A stretch of DNA of 64,000 bases from JAVSMW01 sp032027005 (GCA_032027005.1 JAVSMW010000007.1:124001-188000), one strand, 5' to 3'; shown: positions 1-9,100, numbered from the stretch's first letter. Notes: generated from the letters alone by a model not told the origin. Numbers and translations are program-made.

Positions 1-145
1 CCTGGTTTCTCAGTTCAGAAAATTTTCCCGTATCAGTACAGGCGTTATGTACAACATAGCCATGTTCCATTAATTTGCGAATTAGTGGTTTTAACAAAGC
101 CTCCACCGAAACATCAATTGCGCATATCTGCAAGATCTTCTTCAT
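1..145 (-). CDS. Glycosyltransferase, N-terminal fragment (cut by window edge)
   Basis: An open frame starts at an ATG (143-145) behind an ACGGAG-type ribosome binding site and runs off the left edge after 48 codons. The visible start, MKKILQICAID followed by a helix ending in LMEHGYVV, has the shape of the first beta-strand and helix of a GT-B glycosyltransferase (family 4 type). It begins only 25 bases after the UDP-sugar epimerase stop, so it is the next gene of the same surface-glycan operon. Only the fold type can be inferred; donor and acceptor cannot. Confidence 0.7.
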   Translation of the reverse strand, partial: MKKILQICAIDVSVEALLKPLIRKLMEHGYVVHNACTDTGKFSELRNQ

Positions 146-170
146 TTTATACTCCGTAATATTAGTTTAC

Positions 171-1187
171 TTACTTATCTATCTCATAGTAATCCTTGTA
201 CCAGTCTATAAAATTACTTATTCCCTGTTTGACTGAGGTCATAGGTTTAAAGCCGACATCCCGCATCAAATCATCGACATCTGCAAAGGTGGCGGGGACA
301 TCTCCCGCCTGCAGGGGTAAAAACTCTTTTTTGGCTGCACAACCCAGTTTCTCTTCCAGGGCTGCAATAAAATCGAGGAGCTCTACAGGCTGGTTATTGC
401 CGATATTGTATATCTTATAAGGAGCGAAACTAGTGCCTGGGTCGGGGTTATGCCCATCCCACGCCCCGTTTGGGGCAGGCTTTTTATTTAATAAACGGAC
501 AATTCCTTCAACAATATCGTCGATATAGGTAAAGTCCCGTCTCATTTTGCCATTATTGAAAACTTTGATAGTTTCACCGGCCAGGATAGCCTTGGTAAAT
601 AAAAACAAAGCCATATCAGGTCTGCCCCACGGGCCGTATACGGTAAAGAAGCGCAGTCCCGTTGTCGGTAAACCGTATAAATGACTATAGGTATGGGCCA
701 TCAATTCATTAGCCTTCTTACTTGCTGCATAAAGGCTCAAAGGATGATCCACATTGTGGTGGACAGAAAAAGGCATTTTAGTATTTGCGCCATACACTGA
801 GCTTGAAGAAGCATAAATCAGCTGGGCAACCTTATGGTGCCTGCAGGCCTCCAAAATATTGAGGAAGCCAACAATATTGGAATCTATATAAGCCCGGGGA
901 TTTTCGAGGCTATAGCGAACTCCCGCCTGAGCCGCCAGGTTAATTACTGCTGTAAAGCTATGATTGGCAAACAACTGCTCAACTGCATAATTGTCTTCCA
1001 GGGAAGCCTCTACAAACGAAAATTCTTTATTTTGTTTGAGAATATTCAGACGGCTCTGTTTTAAAGATACATCGTAATAATTATTCAAATTATCCAGGCC
1101 AATAACCTGGCGGCCCTCAGCCAAAAGTCTTTTTGCCAGATGAAATCCGATAAAGCCGGCACACCCGGTAACGAGATACTTTTCCAT
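171..1187 (-). CDS. NAD-dependent nucleotide-sugar 4-epimerase (UDP-glucuronate 4-epimerase type)
   Basis: This 338-residue short-chain dehydrogenase/reductase is of the extended GalE class. The NAD-binding GxxGFIG motif is at residues 8-14, and the catalytic YxxxK is visible as YAASK near residue 152, preceded by an SSSSVYG segment. The DNLNNYYD stretch after strand 2 is typical of the UDP-glucuronate 4-epimerase (LspL/CapI) branch, which makes UDP-galacturonate. It follows the UDP-sugar 6-dehydrogenase by 13 bases, so the two probably act in sequence: oxidation at C6, then inversion at C4. Whether the substrate is UDP-GlcA or UDP-GlcNAcA cannot be decided from sequence. It is cytoplasmic. 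Confidence 0.88.
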   Translation of the reverse strand: MEKYLVTGCAGFIGFHLAKRLLAEGRQVIGLDNLNNYYDVSLKQSRLNILKQNKEFSFVEASLEDNYAVEQLFANHSFTAVINLAAQAGVRYSLENPRAYIDSNIVGFLNILEACRHHKVAQLIYASSSSVYGANTKMPFSVHHNVDHPLSLYAASKKANELMAHTYSHLYGLPTTGLRFFTVYGPWGRPDMALFLFTKAILAGETIKVFNNGKMRRDFTYIDDIVEGIVRLLNKKPAPNGAWDGHNPDPGTSFAPYKIYNIGNNQPVELLDFIAALEEKLGCAAKKEFLPLQAGDVPATFADVDDLMRDVGFKPMTSVKQGISNFIDWYKDYYEIDK

Positions 1188-1200
1188 ATTTCCACTCCTG

Positions 1201-2556
1201 TTACTGATATTTTCCTGCCAGAATCTCCTGGTATGCCTTCATGATGGCTCCCGTTTCCAACGGTGCTCCCAGTTTAACTATGTTTTCGTGGTATTGTTTA
1301 AAACCATTTCTGGTATCGAGGATTAACTTGGCCTTTTCCGAAATCATTTTATAATCAAAGACAGAATGGTTGGTAGCTAATACAACACAGTCATATTCCC
1401 CAACATTTTGGCTGGTCAGTTCTACTGATTTTATCACTTCATTTCCATTTCTGAAGGTGGGAACAAATGGGTCATGATAATCAACATCTGCCCCTTTTTC
1501 AGAAATCAAGGCATACAAATCCAAAGCAGGTGATTCCCTGACATCATCAATATCTTTTTTATAGGCCATTCCTAAAATCAGTATCTTTGAACCCCTGAGA
1601 CTCTTGCTTTGCATATTAAGGGCATCCATGAGCTTAGAAATGGCATATCTCGGCATATTGCCATTGATATCACTGGCCAGTTCAATAAATTTATTGTAAA
1701 AATTAAACATCTTGGCCTTCCAGGAAAGATACATAGGGTCTAATGGGATACAGTGGCCGCCGATCCCCGGACCGGGGTAGAAGGGCATAAAACCGAAGGG
1801 TTTTGTTGCCGCGGCGTCGATTACCTCCCAGACGTTTATGCCCATTCTGTCACACATCAAGGCAAGTTCGTTGACCAAACCGATATTTACACTTCTAAAG
1901 GTGTTTTCCAAAAGTTTGACCATTTCCGCTACCTTTGTTGAAGACACCGGGACCACCCGCTCTAGAAACTGACCGTACAACCTGCACCCCAACTCGGTAC
2001 ATACCGGAGTGATTCCGCCAATAACTTTAGGGGTATTCTGGGTATTGTAGACCGGGTTTCCGGGGTCTACCCGTTCCGGCGAGAAACAAACATAGAAATC
2101 TTCGCCAATAACATAACCCAACTCTTCAATTTCGTGCTGAATCAGTTCTTCAGTTGTCCCCGGGTATGTAGTGCTTTCCAGGGTGATCAACATGCCTTTA
2201 TGCATGTATTTTTTGATTTCGGCAACAGCTGAAGTAATGTATGTCACATCTGGATCTTTGGTTTTTCTTAAGGGTGTGGGCACACATATACTGACGGCAT
2301 CACATTGGGCAATAACTGAAAAATCGGTAGTCGGGTGAAATTTACCTGAACTAATCATTTTTGCTATTTTGTCTGATTCGACATCTATAATATATGAGTG
2401 GCCATCTACTAAACTTTGAACTTTTTCTTCGTTTATGTCAATTCCATAAACCCTATAACCCGCTTCTGCCATTTCAACCGCCAGTGGAAGCCCGACATAT
2501 CCCAGTCCAATGACACCTACAACCGCTTTTCTATCCAAGATAAGATCCATTAACAT
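1201..2556 (-). CDS. Nucleotide-sugar 6-dehydrogenase (WbpA/WecC type)
   Basis: The 451-residue protein oxidises C6 of a UDP-sugar to the uronic acid with 2 NAD+. An N-terminal Rossmann fold carries GLGYVGLP near residue 17. The catalytic cysteine sits in GGHCIPLDP near residue 268, and the C-terminal substrate-binding domain contains MAYKKDIDDVRESPA. Sequence character fits the UDP-GlcNAc/ManNAc 6-dehydrogenase group (WbpA, WecC) better than plain UDP-glucose dehydrogenase. The start codon overlaps the upstream membrane-protein gene by 7 bases, with a GCGAGG ribosome site. The downstream epimerase suggests a galacturonate-type or GalNAcA-type residue in the glycan. Confidence 0.9.
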   Translation of the reverse strand: MLMDLILDRKAVVGVIGLGYVGLPLAVEMAEAGYRVYGIDINEEKVQSLVDGHSYIIDVESDKIAKMISSGKFHPTTDFSVIAQCDAVSICVPTPLRKTKDPDVTYITSAVAEIKKYMHKGMLITLESTTYPGTTEELIQHEIEELGYVIGEDFYVCFSPERVDPGNPVYNTQNTPKVIGGITPVCTELGCRLYGQFLERVVPVSSTKVAEMVKLLENTFRSVNIGLVNELALMCDRMGINVWEVIDAAATKPFGFMPFYPGPGIGGHCIPLDPMYLSWKAKMFNFYNKFIELASDINGNMPRYAISKLMDALNMQSKSLRGSKILILGMAYKKDIDDVRESPALDLYALISEKGADVDYHDPFVPTFRNGNEVIKSVELTSQNVGEYDCVVLATNHSVFDYKMISEKAKLILDTRNGFKQYHENIVKLGAPLETGAIMKAYQEILAGKYQ

Positions 2557-4133
2557 TTAAAAACCTCGCCTTCATAAGTTTGCTTCTTATCACAATATTT
2601 TTGTAAAACCATAAATCCTCCAGAAATCCCAATCGCCGCTACAGTCATGATAAATGAATAACGCACCCGGTAAAGCGCCCCTATGTTAGGTATCACCAAT
2701 CCATAGACCCACATCATCCCCACAGAAAACAGCACCAACACCCAAAGTTCTGCCTGCCTTCTCCACTGCCAAAGGGCAAAAGGCACAAAAGCCATCGTTA
2801 AATAAATAAAAACGTTTTCTAAAGCAGCAACACTGTTCAAAATTTTACTGACTCCACTCCGGCTGTTAAACCACTGGTTAGGAAAAGGAGCAAACAAGCT
2901 AATCTCAAGGGCTCTGGGAAGATACCTAATAATGTCCCCTGCATCCTCAAAATTAACATCAAAATCAATGTTGCTGTCGTTGTCAGTGTATCCTCGCAGA
3001 AACCCTGCCCGAACTTCAGCAAGTGTAAATAGCCGGTTGTTGATAGCTGCAAATATCCTGCTAGGTTTTTCCATAGTTTCTGATTGTGCCGGATTTGGCT
3101 TTTCTGCCTGTTTCCCATCTTGACTGACCGATTGCCCCGGTTCAGTTGTATCCTGCCGGGCCTGGTTAGTGCTGCCATTTGGCATCTCTGTTGTAGGCTC
3201 ATGAGAAGACTTCCCTGTGTTGTCGGCCGGGATCCCCCCCAGGGTTTCCTCTGGGGCCTCATCGGTTTTATCCTTTTGTTTGTCTATGTATGCTGCTGAC
3301 CCACCGTTATTTAGTCCTGTGCCAAAATCATCCGTAGCTGTCATATGTATTCCGGCCTTGGTAAAAGGACTTATCAGCCCAATAATTACCCAAATTGTTA
3401 TAATTCCCATCATTACTTTTGGCCACTGTAATACTGACCGCCATCCCCGGTAAATAAATAAACCGGTTACTAAAATGCAATTAACAGCCATTATCCCTTG
3501 GAGCATTTGAACCCCATAAGGGCGGACCAACCAGACTAATGTGATGCCACTGAAAATCAAGGCAATTGCTTTACCCACCTTCATCCAATTGTTTTGCCAT
3601 GATTCCAGCCTGATTAATAAAAGCCACCCGTAAATTGAAATGACGGTCCCGGGAACAAAATAGTTATCTTTAAGTAATTGAGTATACCAGTTCATCGCCG
3701 ATGGGTATAATAAAAACGGCAAGGCGGCAATAGCAGAACGCCGCCAATTATTTAAGAACAGAAACATGGTATTGGCTAGAAAAAGTGCTGCTGTCGCATG
3801 CAGGGCGGCGTTAACCGGGATAAGTGTCCATGGTTGTGGTACTGTTAAAGCATAAATTGCGCCGGCTATCCCTGCGGTACCCCATCCATTAGGCCGCAGA
3901 GTCCAGGCAGACCACCCCCCGGAATGAATCTGGTCTGCTAAGTCAGTAGCCGTTTGGTGGAAGCGTGTTGAATCATTACCAGCCAGTAACCCGTTGCCAG
4001 CATGCACAGCTGGAAGAATATATGGCAAAATAATAAACTGAATTAAAAAAGCTATGAATCCTGAATATAAAAAGAATATAAGCCATGTCTTTAGGCGAAC
4101 TGGCATTTCATCGCTTTTACTGTCTGTCAACAT
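2550..4133 (-). CDS. Multi-pass membrane protein of the glycan operon with a hydrophilic insert
   Basis: I do not recognise the exact family. The 527-residue protein has hydrophobic segments near residues 17-40, 100-125, 135-175, 188-205, 210-228, 240-256 and several after 430. It resembles polytopic glycosyltransferase or polymerase proteins of exopolysaccharide clusters. Between about residues 264 and 358 lies a low-complexity hydrophilic stretch rich in T, E, P, Q, N and D, probably a long extracytoplasmic loop. The gene overlaps the upstream glycosyltransferase by 17 bases and the downstream dehydrogenase by 7 bases. A GGGGGCG ribosome site precedes the ATG. A role in polymerisation or in transfer from lipid-linked sugars is only inferred from context. 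Confidence 0.75.
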   Translation of the reverse strand: MLTDSKSDEMPVRLKTWLIFFLYSGFIAFLIQFIILPYILPAVHAGNGLLAGNDSTRFHQTATDLADQIHSGGWSAWTLRPNGWGTAGIAGAIYALTVPQPWTLIPVNAALHATAALFLANTMFLFLNNWRRSAIAALPFLLYPSAMNWYTQLLKDNYFVPGTVISIYGWLLLIRLESWQNNWMKVGKAIALIFSGITLVWLVRPYGVQMLQGIMAVNCILVTGLFIYRGWRSVLQWPKVMMGIITIWVIIGLISPFTKAGIHMTATDDFGTGLNNGGSAAYIDKQKDKTDEAPEETLGGIPADNTGKSSHEPTTEMPNGSTNQARQDTTEPGQSVSQDGKQAEKPNPAQSETMEKPSRIFAAINNRLFTLAEVRAGFLRGYTDNDSNIDFDVNFEDAGDIIRYLPRALEISLFAPFPNQWFNSRSGVSKILNSVAALENVFIYLTMAFVPFALWQWRRQAELWVLVLFSVGMMWVYGLVIPNIGALYRVRYSFIMTVAAIGISGGFMVLQKYCDKKQTYEGEVFKC

Positions 4134-5277
4134 TCTTGAACGCCCCCGTATCCATCATTGCTTGATATAACTCCTCATACATCTTAACAGAGCTTTCCAG
4201 GCCAAAAAACTCACGAATTCTCTGTCTTGCACTCTTCATCATTTGTCGCCTTTTATCTTCCTCTAATCGGTAGAAAGATTCCCACGCCTCAGCCATTGCC
4301 TCTGGAGAATTGGGCGGGACAACAACACCAGTGCTGCCAACAATATAAGCAGAATCACCTACATCAGTTACAGTACAGGGGACCTCACAACACATAGCTT
4401 CGCCTATTACATTGGGGAATCCTTCGGTGACAGATGTAAGTGCAGCAACATCAAATGATGTCATAAGTCTGCTAATATCTTCCCTTCTTCCCAACAAGCG
4501 GAACCTGTCTTTTAAAGCAGCCTGTGTGATCCAATTTACAAGCTCAGCATTATCCCAGGTAATTTCTTCACCGCATAACACAAAAAACCCATCCTCAACT
4601 TTACCGGCAAATTCCTTTGCGGCCCGGACAAAAGTCTGCTGGTCTTTAACCGGGTCAAATCTTCCGACCATGCCTATAATAAAGGCATCTTCCGGTATTT
4701 CAAGTTCTTTTCGCACAGCCTTTCGTGCTTCTATTGACGGTTTAAATATTTCAAGGTCAAATCCGTTGGGGATAATCTCGATTTTTTTTTCCATGTAGCC
4801 TAGTTTAACATGAACCTTTTTTGCTGTCTGTGAACAGGAAATTATTTTGTCAGGTAAATAGGAGGATAGGAATGCACAGGTCTTTGCAGTTAACATAGTG
4901 CTTCTTTTGGTAACCTCAGGAATCAGGTTACTATGTCGAATATTCCAGGCGATTCGACGGACACCGGCCAGCATCCCGGCAATACTACCGATCAGGTCTG
5001 AGTGATACATCCATGTTTGAAGAATATCTGGTTTAGATTTTCTAAGCCATAATGCCAATTTAAGCAAAAAAACAGGATTTACGCTGCCCCGTTTCATACC
5101 CAGAGCCCTTACCGGAATACCTAAAGCTTTGATTTTGTCGGCAACGGGCCCCAGAGCAGTCAAAGTTATTACCTCAGAAGTAAACCGGCTGCTATCGGTT
5201 TTTGCCAATAATTTATAAAGAGTTGTTTCAGCTCCGCCAGTATCAAGATCTACAATTACATGTACCACTTTAATCAC
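4117..5277 (-). CDS. Glycosyltransferase family 4 protein
   Basis: This 386-residue GT-B enzyme opens with IKVVHVIVDLDTGGAETTLY, the usual first strand and loop of GT4 enzymes that act on lipid-linked sugars. The C-terminal donor-binding half shows GMVGRFDPVKDQ (after residue 200) and the EGFPNVIGEAM segment near residue 305 that contains the conserved glutamates contacting the nucleotide-sugar. No signal peptide is seen, so it should act at the inner face of the membrane. It lies in the middle of the operon and overlaps the next gene by 17 bases. Sugar specificity cannot be read from sequence. Confidence 0.9.
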   Translation of the reverse strand: MIKVVHVIVDLDTGGAETTLYKLLAKTDSSRFTSEVITLTALGPVADKIKALGIPVRALGMKRGSVNPVFLLKLALWLRKSKPDILQTWMYHSDLIGSIAGMLAGVRRIAWNIRHSNLIPEVTKRSTMLTAKTCAFLSSYLPDKIISCSQTAKKVHVKLGYMEKKIEIIPNGFDLEIFKPSIEARKAVRKELEIPEDAFIIGMVGRFDPVKDQQTFVRAAKEFAGKVEDGFFVLCGEEITWDNAELVNWITQAALKDRFRLLGRREDISRLMTSFDVAALTSVTEGFPNVIGEAMCCEVPCTVTDVGDSAYIVGSTGVVVPPNSPEAMAEAWESFYRLEEDKRRQMMKSARQRIREFFGLESSVKMYEELYQAMMDTGAFKNVDRQ

Positions 5278-5325
5278 AATTTAGCCCCCAGCCGGTTTGA
5301 AGTTCCTGCTAACATCAGAGTCATG

Positions 5326-6444
5326 TCAATTCGGAATGCTCTCGAGTATTCTTTGTGCTCGTACTTGCCATGTGTAATTACTTAATAATTGCTTCTTCGC
5401 TTCGTTTCCCAACTTTTCACGCAGTGTAGGACTTTCTTTTAAACGGAGCAATGCCTGCCTCCAGCTCTTGTTATTTTCGGGTTCGCACATCAATGCATTT
5501 TCCTCATCAGTTAAAATTTCCCGAAGAACCGGCAGATCAGAGCAAAGAATTGCCTTACCGGCAGCCATATACTCAAAAAGCTTAAGGGGGGACATCCATT
5601 GGGCGGTATCACCCTGTCCTCCCCAAACAGACACTTGTCGTTGATAAGGTGCGATTAACACATCAAAGGACCGATAATACCTGGCAGTTTCAGAATGAGG
5701 CACAAAGCCGTGTATCACTAAATTAGGCAGGTCCTTTGCTTTCTCTTGCCAAAAGTCAACATCACTCTGTACACCACCGATTAAATGGAATTCTCCCCAT
5801 TGACAGTTCCGAGACAAATCATATATGACTTCAACTCCTCTTCCAGGAAACAAATGTCCTATATAACCGATTTGGAGCTTTTCAATGTCTAGAGGGAATT
5901 TATCGCCATGCTCTGTTAATTCATCGGCACCATCCGGAGCAACAATGATTTGATGTTCGGGTATATTATGTTGTTTTCTGTAATGGTCACCCAAAGCTTT
6001 AGAAATAACCACCAGTTTTTTGATTCCCTTACTGTGTAGAAATCTGTCAAAGATTCCTTTGTAAAACCTGTTCGAATGTTTAAAGGTATCATGTACTTCA
6101 TATATCACCGGCAAACCCGCCAGAATACTAAAAAAGCCCCCAAGAAGATTCCGGCAGTATACAAGATCGGGTCTTAACTTTTTAGCCCGCAAAGCCGCAA
6201 AAAAACCATATATGATAACCCTGCTTTTAGAATTTATCCACGGTAATTTTTCAACTTTAAAACACTTTTTAACCCCATAGAAGTCAAAAATGTCGTCTAT
6301 CCCCGGCTCTGTCCCCTGAGCGTCGGGAGCTAGTAAAACCACGTCATGACCGTTTTTGGCAAAGGCCTGACACATCTTCATTACATGGACACTGTTAGCT
6401 GCCCGGGAAGGAATCGTAGAACTTGAAATGTAAACAACTCTCAT
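5326..6444 (-). CDS. Glycosyltransferase family 4 protein
   Basis: A 372-residue GT-B glycosyltransferase. The N-terminal domain carries VYISSSTIPSRAANSVHVM, which marks a family 4 subgroup. The C-terminal domain shows GYIGHLFPGRGVE and the segment SPLKLFEYMAAGKAILCSD, with the conserved E of the donor site. Its ATG overlaps the stop of the upstream methyltransferase by 4 bases (ATGA), indicating translational coupling. It probably adds one sugar to the undecaprenyl-linked repeat unit made by this operon. Donor sugar is unknown. Confidence 0.88.
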   Translation of the reverse strand: MRVVYISSSTIPSRAANSVHVMKMCQAFAKNGHDVVLLAPDAQGTEPGIDDIFDFYGVKKCFKVEKLPWINSKSRVIIYGFFAALRAKKLRPDLVYCRNLLGGFFSILAGLPVIYEVHDTFKHSNRFYKGIFDRFLHSKGIKKLVVISKALGDHYRKQHNIPEHQIIVAPDGADELTEHGDKFPLDIEKLQIGYIGHLFPGRGVEVIYDLSRNCQWGEFHLIGGVQSDVDFWQEKAKDLPNLVIHGFVPHSETARYYRSFDVLIAPYQRQVSVWGGQGDTAQWMSPLKLFEYMAAGKAILCSDLPVLREILTDEENALMCEPENNKSWRQALLRLKESPTLREKLGNEAKKQLLSNYTWQVRAQRILESIPN

Positions 6445-7091
6445 ATTGTTGTCCTTTCCTTTCTGGCAATAACGAAATAAGCATTACCAAGCCTTTTAAA
6501 AGGAAAGTCAATTACCCAGACAAAAAATGATAATAACAATAACAACTTATGTAAATACCGGTGCCTGCGTGGGAAATCAACATTATCCACTTTTTGAAAT
6601 AAGCAATCCTCGTAAAGCTGAGATAATTTTCCCCTATATCGGAAAACATCAACAGAGCAGAATTCCTTTTTCAGGTCTGCCAAGGCCTTTTCCCACACTT
6701 CAGCCGGAGGATTTAAATAAGAAAAGGCAAAAACTCCCCCTGGCTTGGTAAGTTTACCCAAATCACTTATTGCCTGTAACAGAAATGATTTATCCAACCA
6801 CTCCAAAGTGTGGCTGCTAATGATTAAATCAAAGCTTTCAGCCTTGAACGGGATTTTTCTCAGATCAGCTACAACCGGAAAGACATTAGATCCTTTTCGT
6901 TTCCCTTGAGACAGTGATTCAAAAGAAATGTCAGCAGCATAATAGTCATGAAGTACAAAGTAATGGGCGTGTTTATATCCGGCTGAGGCAAAGTCCAGGA
7001 CTTTACTCCCAGGTTTTATTAACCCTATTAACCTTTCAAATATCAAATAGAAGTCAATCTTGTTAGGTCTTAGATTTAACTTTAGTTTCAT
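6441..7091 (-). CDS. Class I SAM-dependent methyltransferase
   Basis: The 216-residue protein has a Methyltransf_11-like core: motif I KVLDFASAGY, an acidic post-II region (PVVADLRKIPF) and the SSHTLEWLDK segment. The usual glycine-rich DxGxGxG of motif I is altered to DFASAG. A hydrophobic stretch near the C-terminus (LLLLLSFFVWVIDFPF) may bind the membrane. It begins 7 bases after the stop of a 52-residue Trm112-like zinc-ribbon gene and is coupled to the following glycosyltransferase. By analogy with Trm112-activated methyltransferases, the small protein may be its partner. The target (a glycan hydroxyl, a lipid or a protein) is unknown. Confidence 0.8.
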   Translation of the reverse strand: MKLKLNLRPNKIDFYLIFERLIGLIKPGSKVLDFASAGYKHAHYFVLHDYYAADISFESLSQGKRKGSNVFPVVADLRKIPFKAESFDLIISSHTLEWLDKSFLLQAISDLGKLTKPGGVFAFSYLNPPAEVWEKALADLKKEFCSVDVFRYRGKLSQLYEDCLFQKVDNVDFPRRHRYLHKLLLLLSFFVWVIDFPFKRLGNAYFVIARKERTTI

Positions 7092-7098
7092 ACTCTTG

Positions 7099-7257
7099 CT
7101 ATTCGCCCTTCGGATTAGTTTTATCTATCATTATGGGTATTCCCCCGACAATGTCATAAAGTGCTTTACACGCTACGCACTTATAATTCAAAGAACTTGT
7201 CAATTCTAAATCATTTTTACATACCGGGCAACACAGAACCTCTAAATATTTGTCCAT
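7099..7257 (-). CDS. Trm112-like small zinc-ribbon protein (52 residues)
   Basis: A complete small gene read directly from the sequence: ATG at 7255-7257, TAG at 7099-7101, translation MDKYLEVLCCPVCKNDLELT... ending in TNPKGE. It has the Trm112/YcaR pattern: LxxLxCPxC at residues 5-13, a second CxxC at 27-30, and the short GGIPIMI strand near the end. Four cysteines (10, 13, 27, 30) can bind one zinc. Trm112 proteins are known to bind and activate SAM methyltransferases. The gene lies between the kinase-fold gene and a methyltransferase gene, 7 bases from the latter. It fills the 183-base gap between those two genes. Confidence 0.82.
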   Translation of the reverse strand: MDKYLEVLCCPVCKNDLELTSSLNYKCVACKALYDIVGGIPIMIDKTNPKGE

Positions 7258-7274
7258 ATATTTCACCACCCAGG

Positions 7275-8342
7275 TTAAATAACTTCAAACAAATCGAACG
7301 CCTCAAATATACGTTCCGCTGTAAATTTATGATATCTATCAATTTCGTCAGCCATAGGCAACGAATAATATTTTTTGAATAAATACCTGCCTGCATCCAG
7401 GATGAATAAGCCGATACACCATTTGTATAACTCTTCTTCCGGAGTCGCATTAAGAGTCACTAAATAGGAATTGATTTTATTGATAGAATTTAGAAGCTGC
7501 TCGCGGTCAAAATCCTTGTTCATCAGATGTAAATAAACCAGATCATAATAAATTGAATTAACGGCGGCCTTGTCAAAATCATGGATATATAAATTTCCTA
7601 TCTCATCGATTAATACATTGTCCTTTGATAGATCTCCTTGCGAAAAACCAAGATATAAATTCTGCGGCTCTGTTTGCATTTTTTGTAAATCAATAACTAC
7701 ACTCCTGAGAATTTTTATAACGACCTCGAATTCAGGATTCAATTCAGCTTTTTTAAGTAGTTTAATCATATGATCAATGTATGAAGCATACTTGACCTGT
7801 TTTGTCAAATTAGGGGTAGTCGCGATTTTTATTGCTACTTGCACTGTTTGAGGAAGTGACGACGCGTTTTTTAAAAAGACTCCCACCAAAGCTAAAGTCA
7901 TTGATTTTTCCTGGTAATCAACTGCCATCATCTCAGGAACCAAAACGGAATGTCTGGCCAAGCATTTTAGAGCTCTGACTTCTCTTTTAAAATCCTTGTC
8001 ATACACCCAGATAGACTTCTTTTCCTTGTTTTTGAGATTAAATAACATTACTTTTGGAAATCCGGCTTCTTTGATTCTAATGAAGTGAGTCTTTTCAGTG
8101 GCTTCATTCTTAACGAAGCTAAGAATCTTGCAATGCAATAAATGCTTTAGCACAAGTCCTCTGCGCATAAAGAAGATGAGAAAATCAGACCTGATAATCC
8201 ATTTACCAAGTTTAATGTACAAGACCGTCTCTTTTACTTTTCCGCTGACGGGGTAAAATCCCTGTTGGCTTAAGATAGAGTCAATTTCCCTTCTGTTACT
8301 AATAATACATTTTGTTATGCAAGATTTAGTTTGATCATTCAT
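7275..8342 (-). CDS. Kinase-fold protein (APH/lipopolysaccharide-kinase-like)
   Basis: A 355-residue protein with the C-terminal half of an aminoglycoside-phosphotransferase/LPS-kinase fold. The catalytic loop reads QGDLSKDN at residues 235-242, where most relatives have HGD, and the metal-binding segment is HDFDKA at 254-259. An upstream KREVRALKCLARH (about 119-131) fits the helix that carries the glutamate pairing with the ATP-binding lysine. The N-terminal 90 residues are unassigned. It lies between a methyltransferase and the Trm112-like gene. It may phosphorylate a sugar of the surface glycan; substrate and activity are inference. Codon use is AT-richer than in the enzymes further downstream. 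Confidence 0.75.
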   Translation of the reverse strand: MNDQTKSCITKCIISNRREIDSILSQQGFYPVSGKVKETVLYIKLGKWIIRSDFLIFFMRRGLVLKHLLHCKILSFVKNEATEKTHFIRIKEAGFPKVMLFNLKNKEKKSIWVYDKDFKREVRALKCLARHSVLVPEMMAVDYQEKSMTLALVGVFLKNASSLPQTVQVAIKIATTPNLTKQVKYASYIDHMIKLLKKAELNPEFEVVIKILRSVVIDLQKMQTEPQNLYLGFSQGDLSKDNVLIDEIGNLYIHDFDKAAVNSIYYDLVYLHLMNKDFDREQLLNSINKINSYLVTLNATPEEELYKWCIGLFILDAGRYLFKKYYSLPMADEIDRYHKFTAERIFEAFDLFEVI

Positions 8343-8348
8343 AATATC

Positions 8349-9077
8349 CTAACCTTTATAAACAGCAAATAGATTCCTATAAACAATCTCAGTATTTGCC
8401 TTGGAATTTTTCGGGGCAAAGGCCTGGGACAGACCTAAATGCATTACCAATCCTCCTGGACAACTTTTAGACAGATAGGTTTTTAACCAATCTTTAGGGT
8501 CATTTTGATCAAATGGAAGATTATAATTTTCAGGCATTTCACTCTCTCCGGTGTCAAAAAACATTACCGTTTGAGTGCCCGCCCATAAAGTACTTAATAT
8601 TTTTGTCGCACGATCCAAACCGTAATGCCTAACCCAGTGGTGCCAGATAGAGAAACACACCGTTACGCTGGACTTAGGAAGGTATGCGGCATTTTGCTCG
8701 TCAATTAAGAGCCTGATTGGGTTAAAGCTGCCTCCCTTATCTTTTACACGACGACTGGCAGCCTCTGCAATGCGAAGATTTCTTTCATCAGCATCTATGC
8801 CGTATACAAAGAAGCCTCTTTCCATCAAGGAAAGTGAAAAAAAACCAACATTACATCCAATATCAATTACTACGCCGCCTTCTATTTCTTTTTCCTGTAA
8901 AAAGGCACCAATCATCGACATCCTGGCTGCAGTTCCAATTTCCCGGCGGGCATGATTAATGTTTATCCAGGGAAGAGGCTGGTAAACCAGTGACGGTCTA
9001 TCAAAAAAATATCGCGTGGTATCTAGCCGCAACATTACATGTTTCAGCATGTTTTCTATACATTGACGTTTGCCCAT
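8349..9077 (-). CDS. Class I SAM-dependent methyltransferase
   Basis: The protein has motif I GGVVIDIGCNVGFF, then GIDADERNL (motif II) and a CFSIWHHW motif IV, so it is a class I methyltransferase, probably of the FkbM or Methyltransf type acting on sugars. I chose the ATG at 9075-9077 (242 residues) because GAGGAGA stands 7 bases ahead of it. A TTG at 9104 would add nine residues and overlap the upstream stop by 3 bases, but has no good ribosome site. It lies between the surface-polysaccharide gene and the kinase-fold gene. Target unknown. Confidence 0.82.
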   Translation of the reverse strand: MGKRQCIENMLKHVMLRLDTTRYFFDRPSLVYQPLPWININHARREIGTAARMSMIGAFLQEKEIEGGVVIDIGCNVGFFSLSLMERGFFVYGIDADERNLRIAEAASRRVKDKGGSFNPIRLLIDEQNAAYLPKSSVTVCFSIWHHWVRHYGLDRATKILSTLWAGTQTVMFFDTGESEMPENYNLPFDQNDPKDWLKTYLSKSCPGGLVMHLGLSQAFAPKNSKANTEIVYRNLFAVYKG

Positions 9078-9100
9078 ACAAATTCTCCTCATTTCAAATA

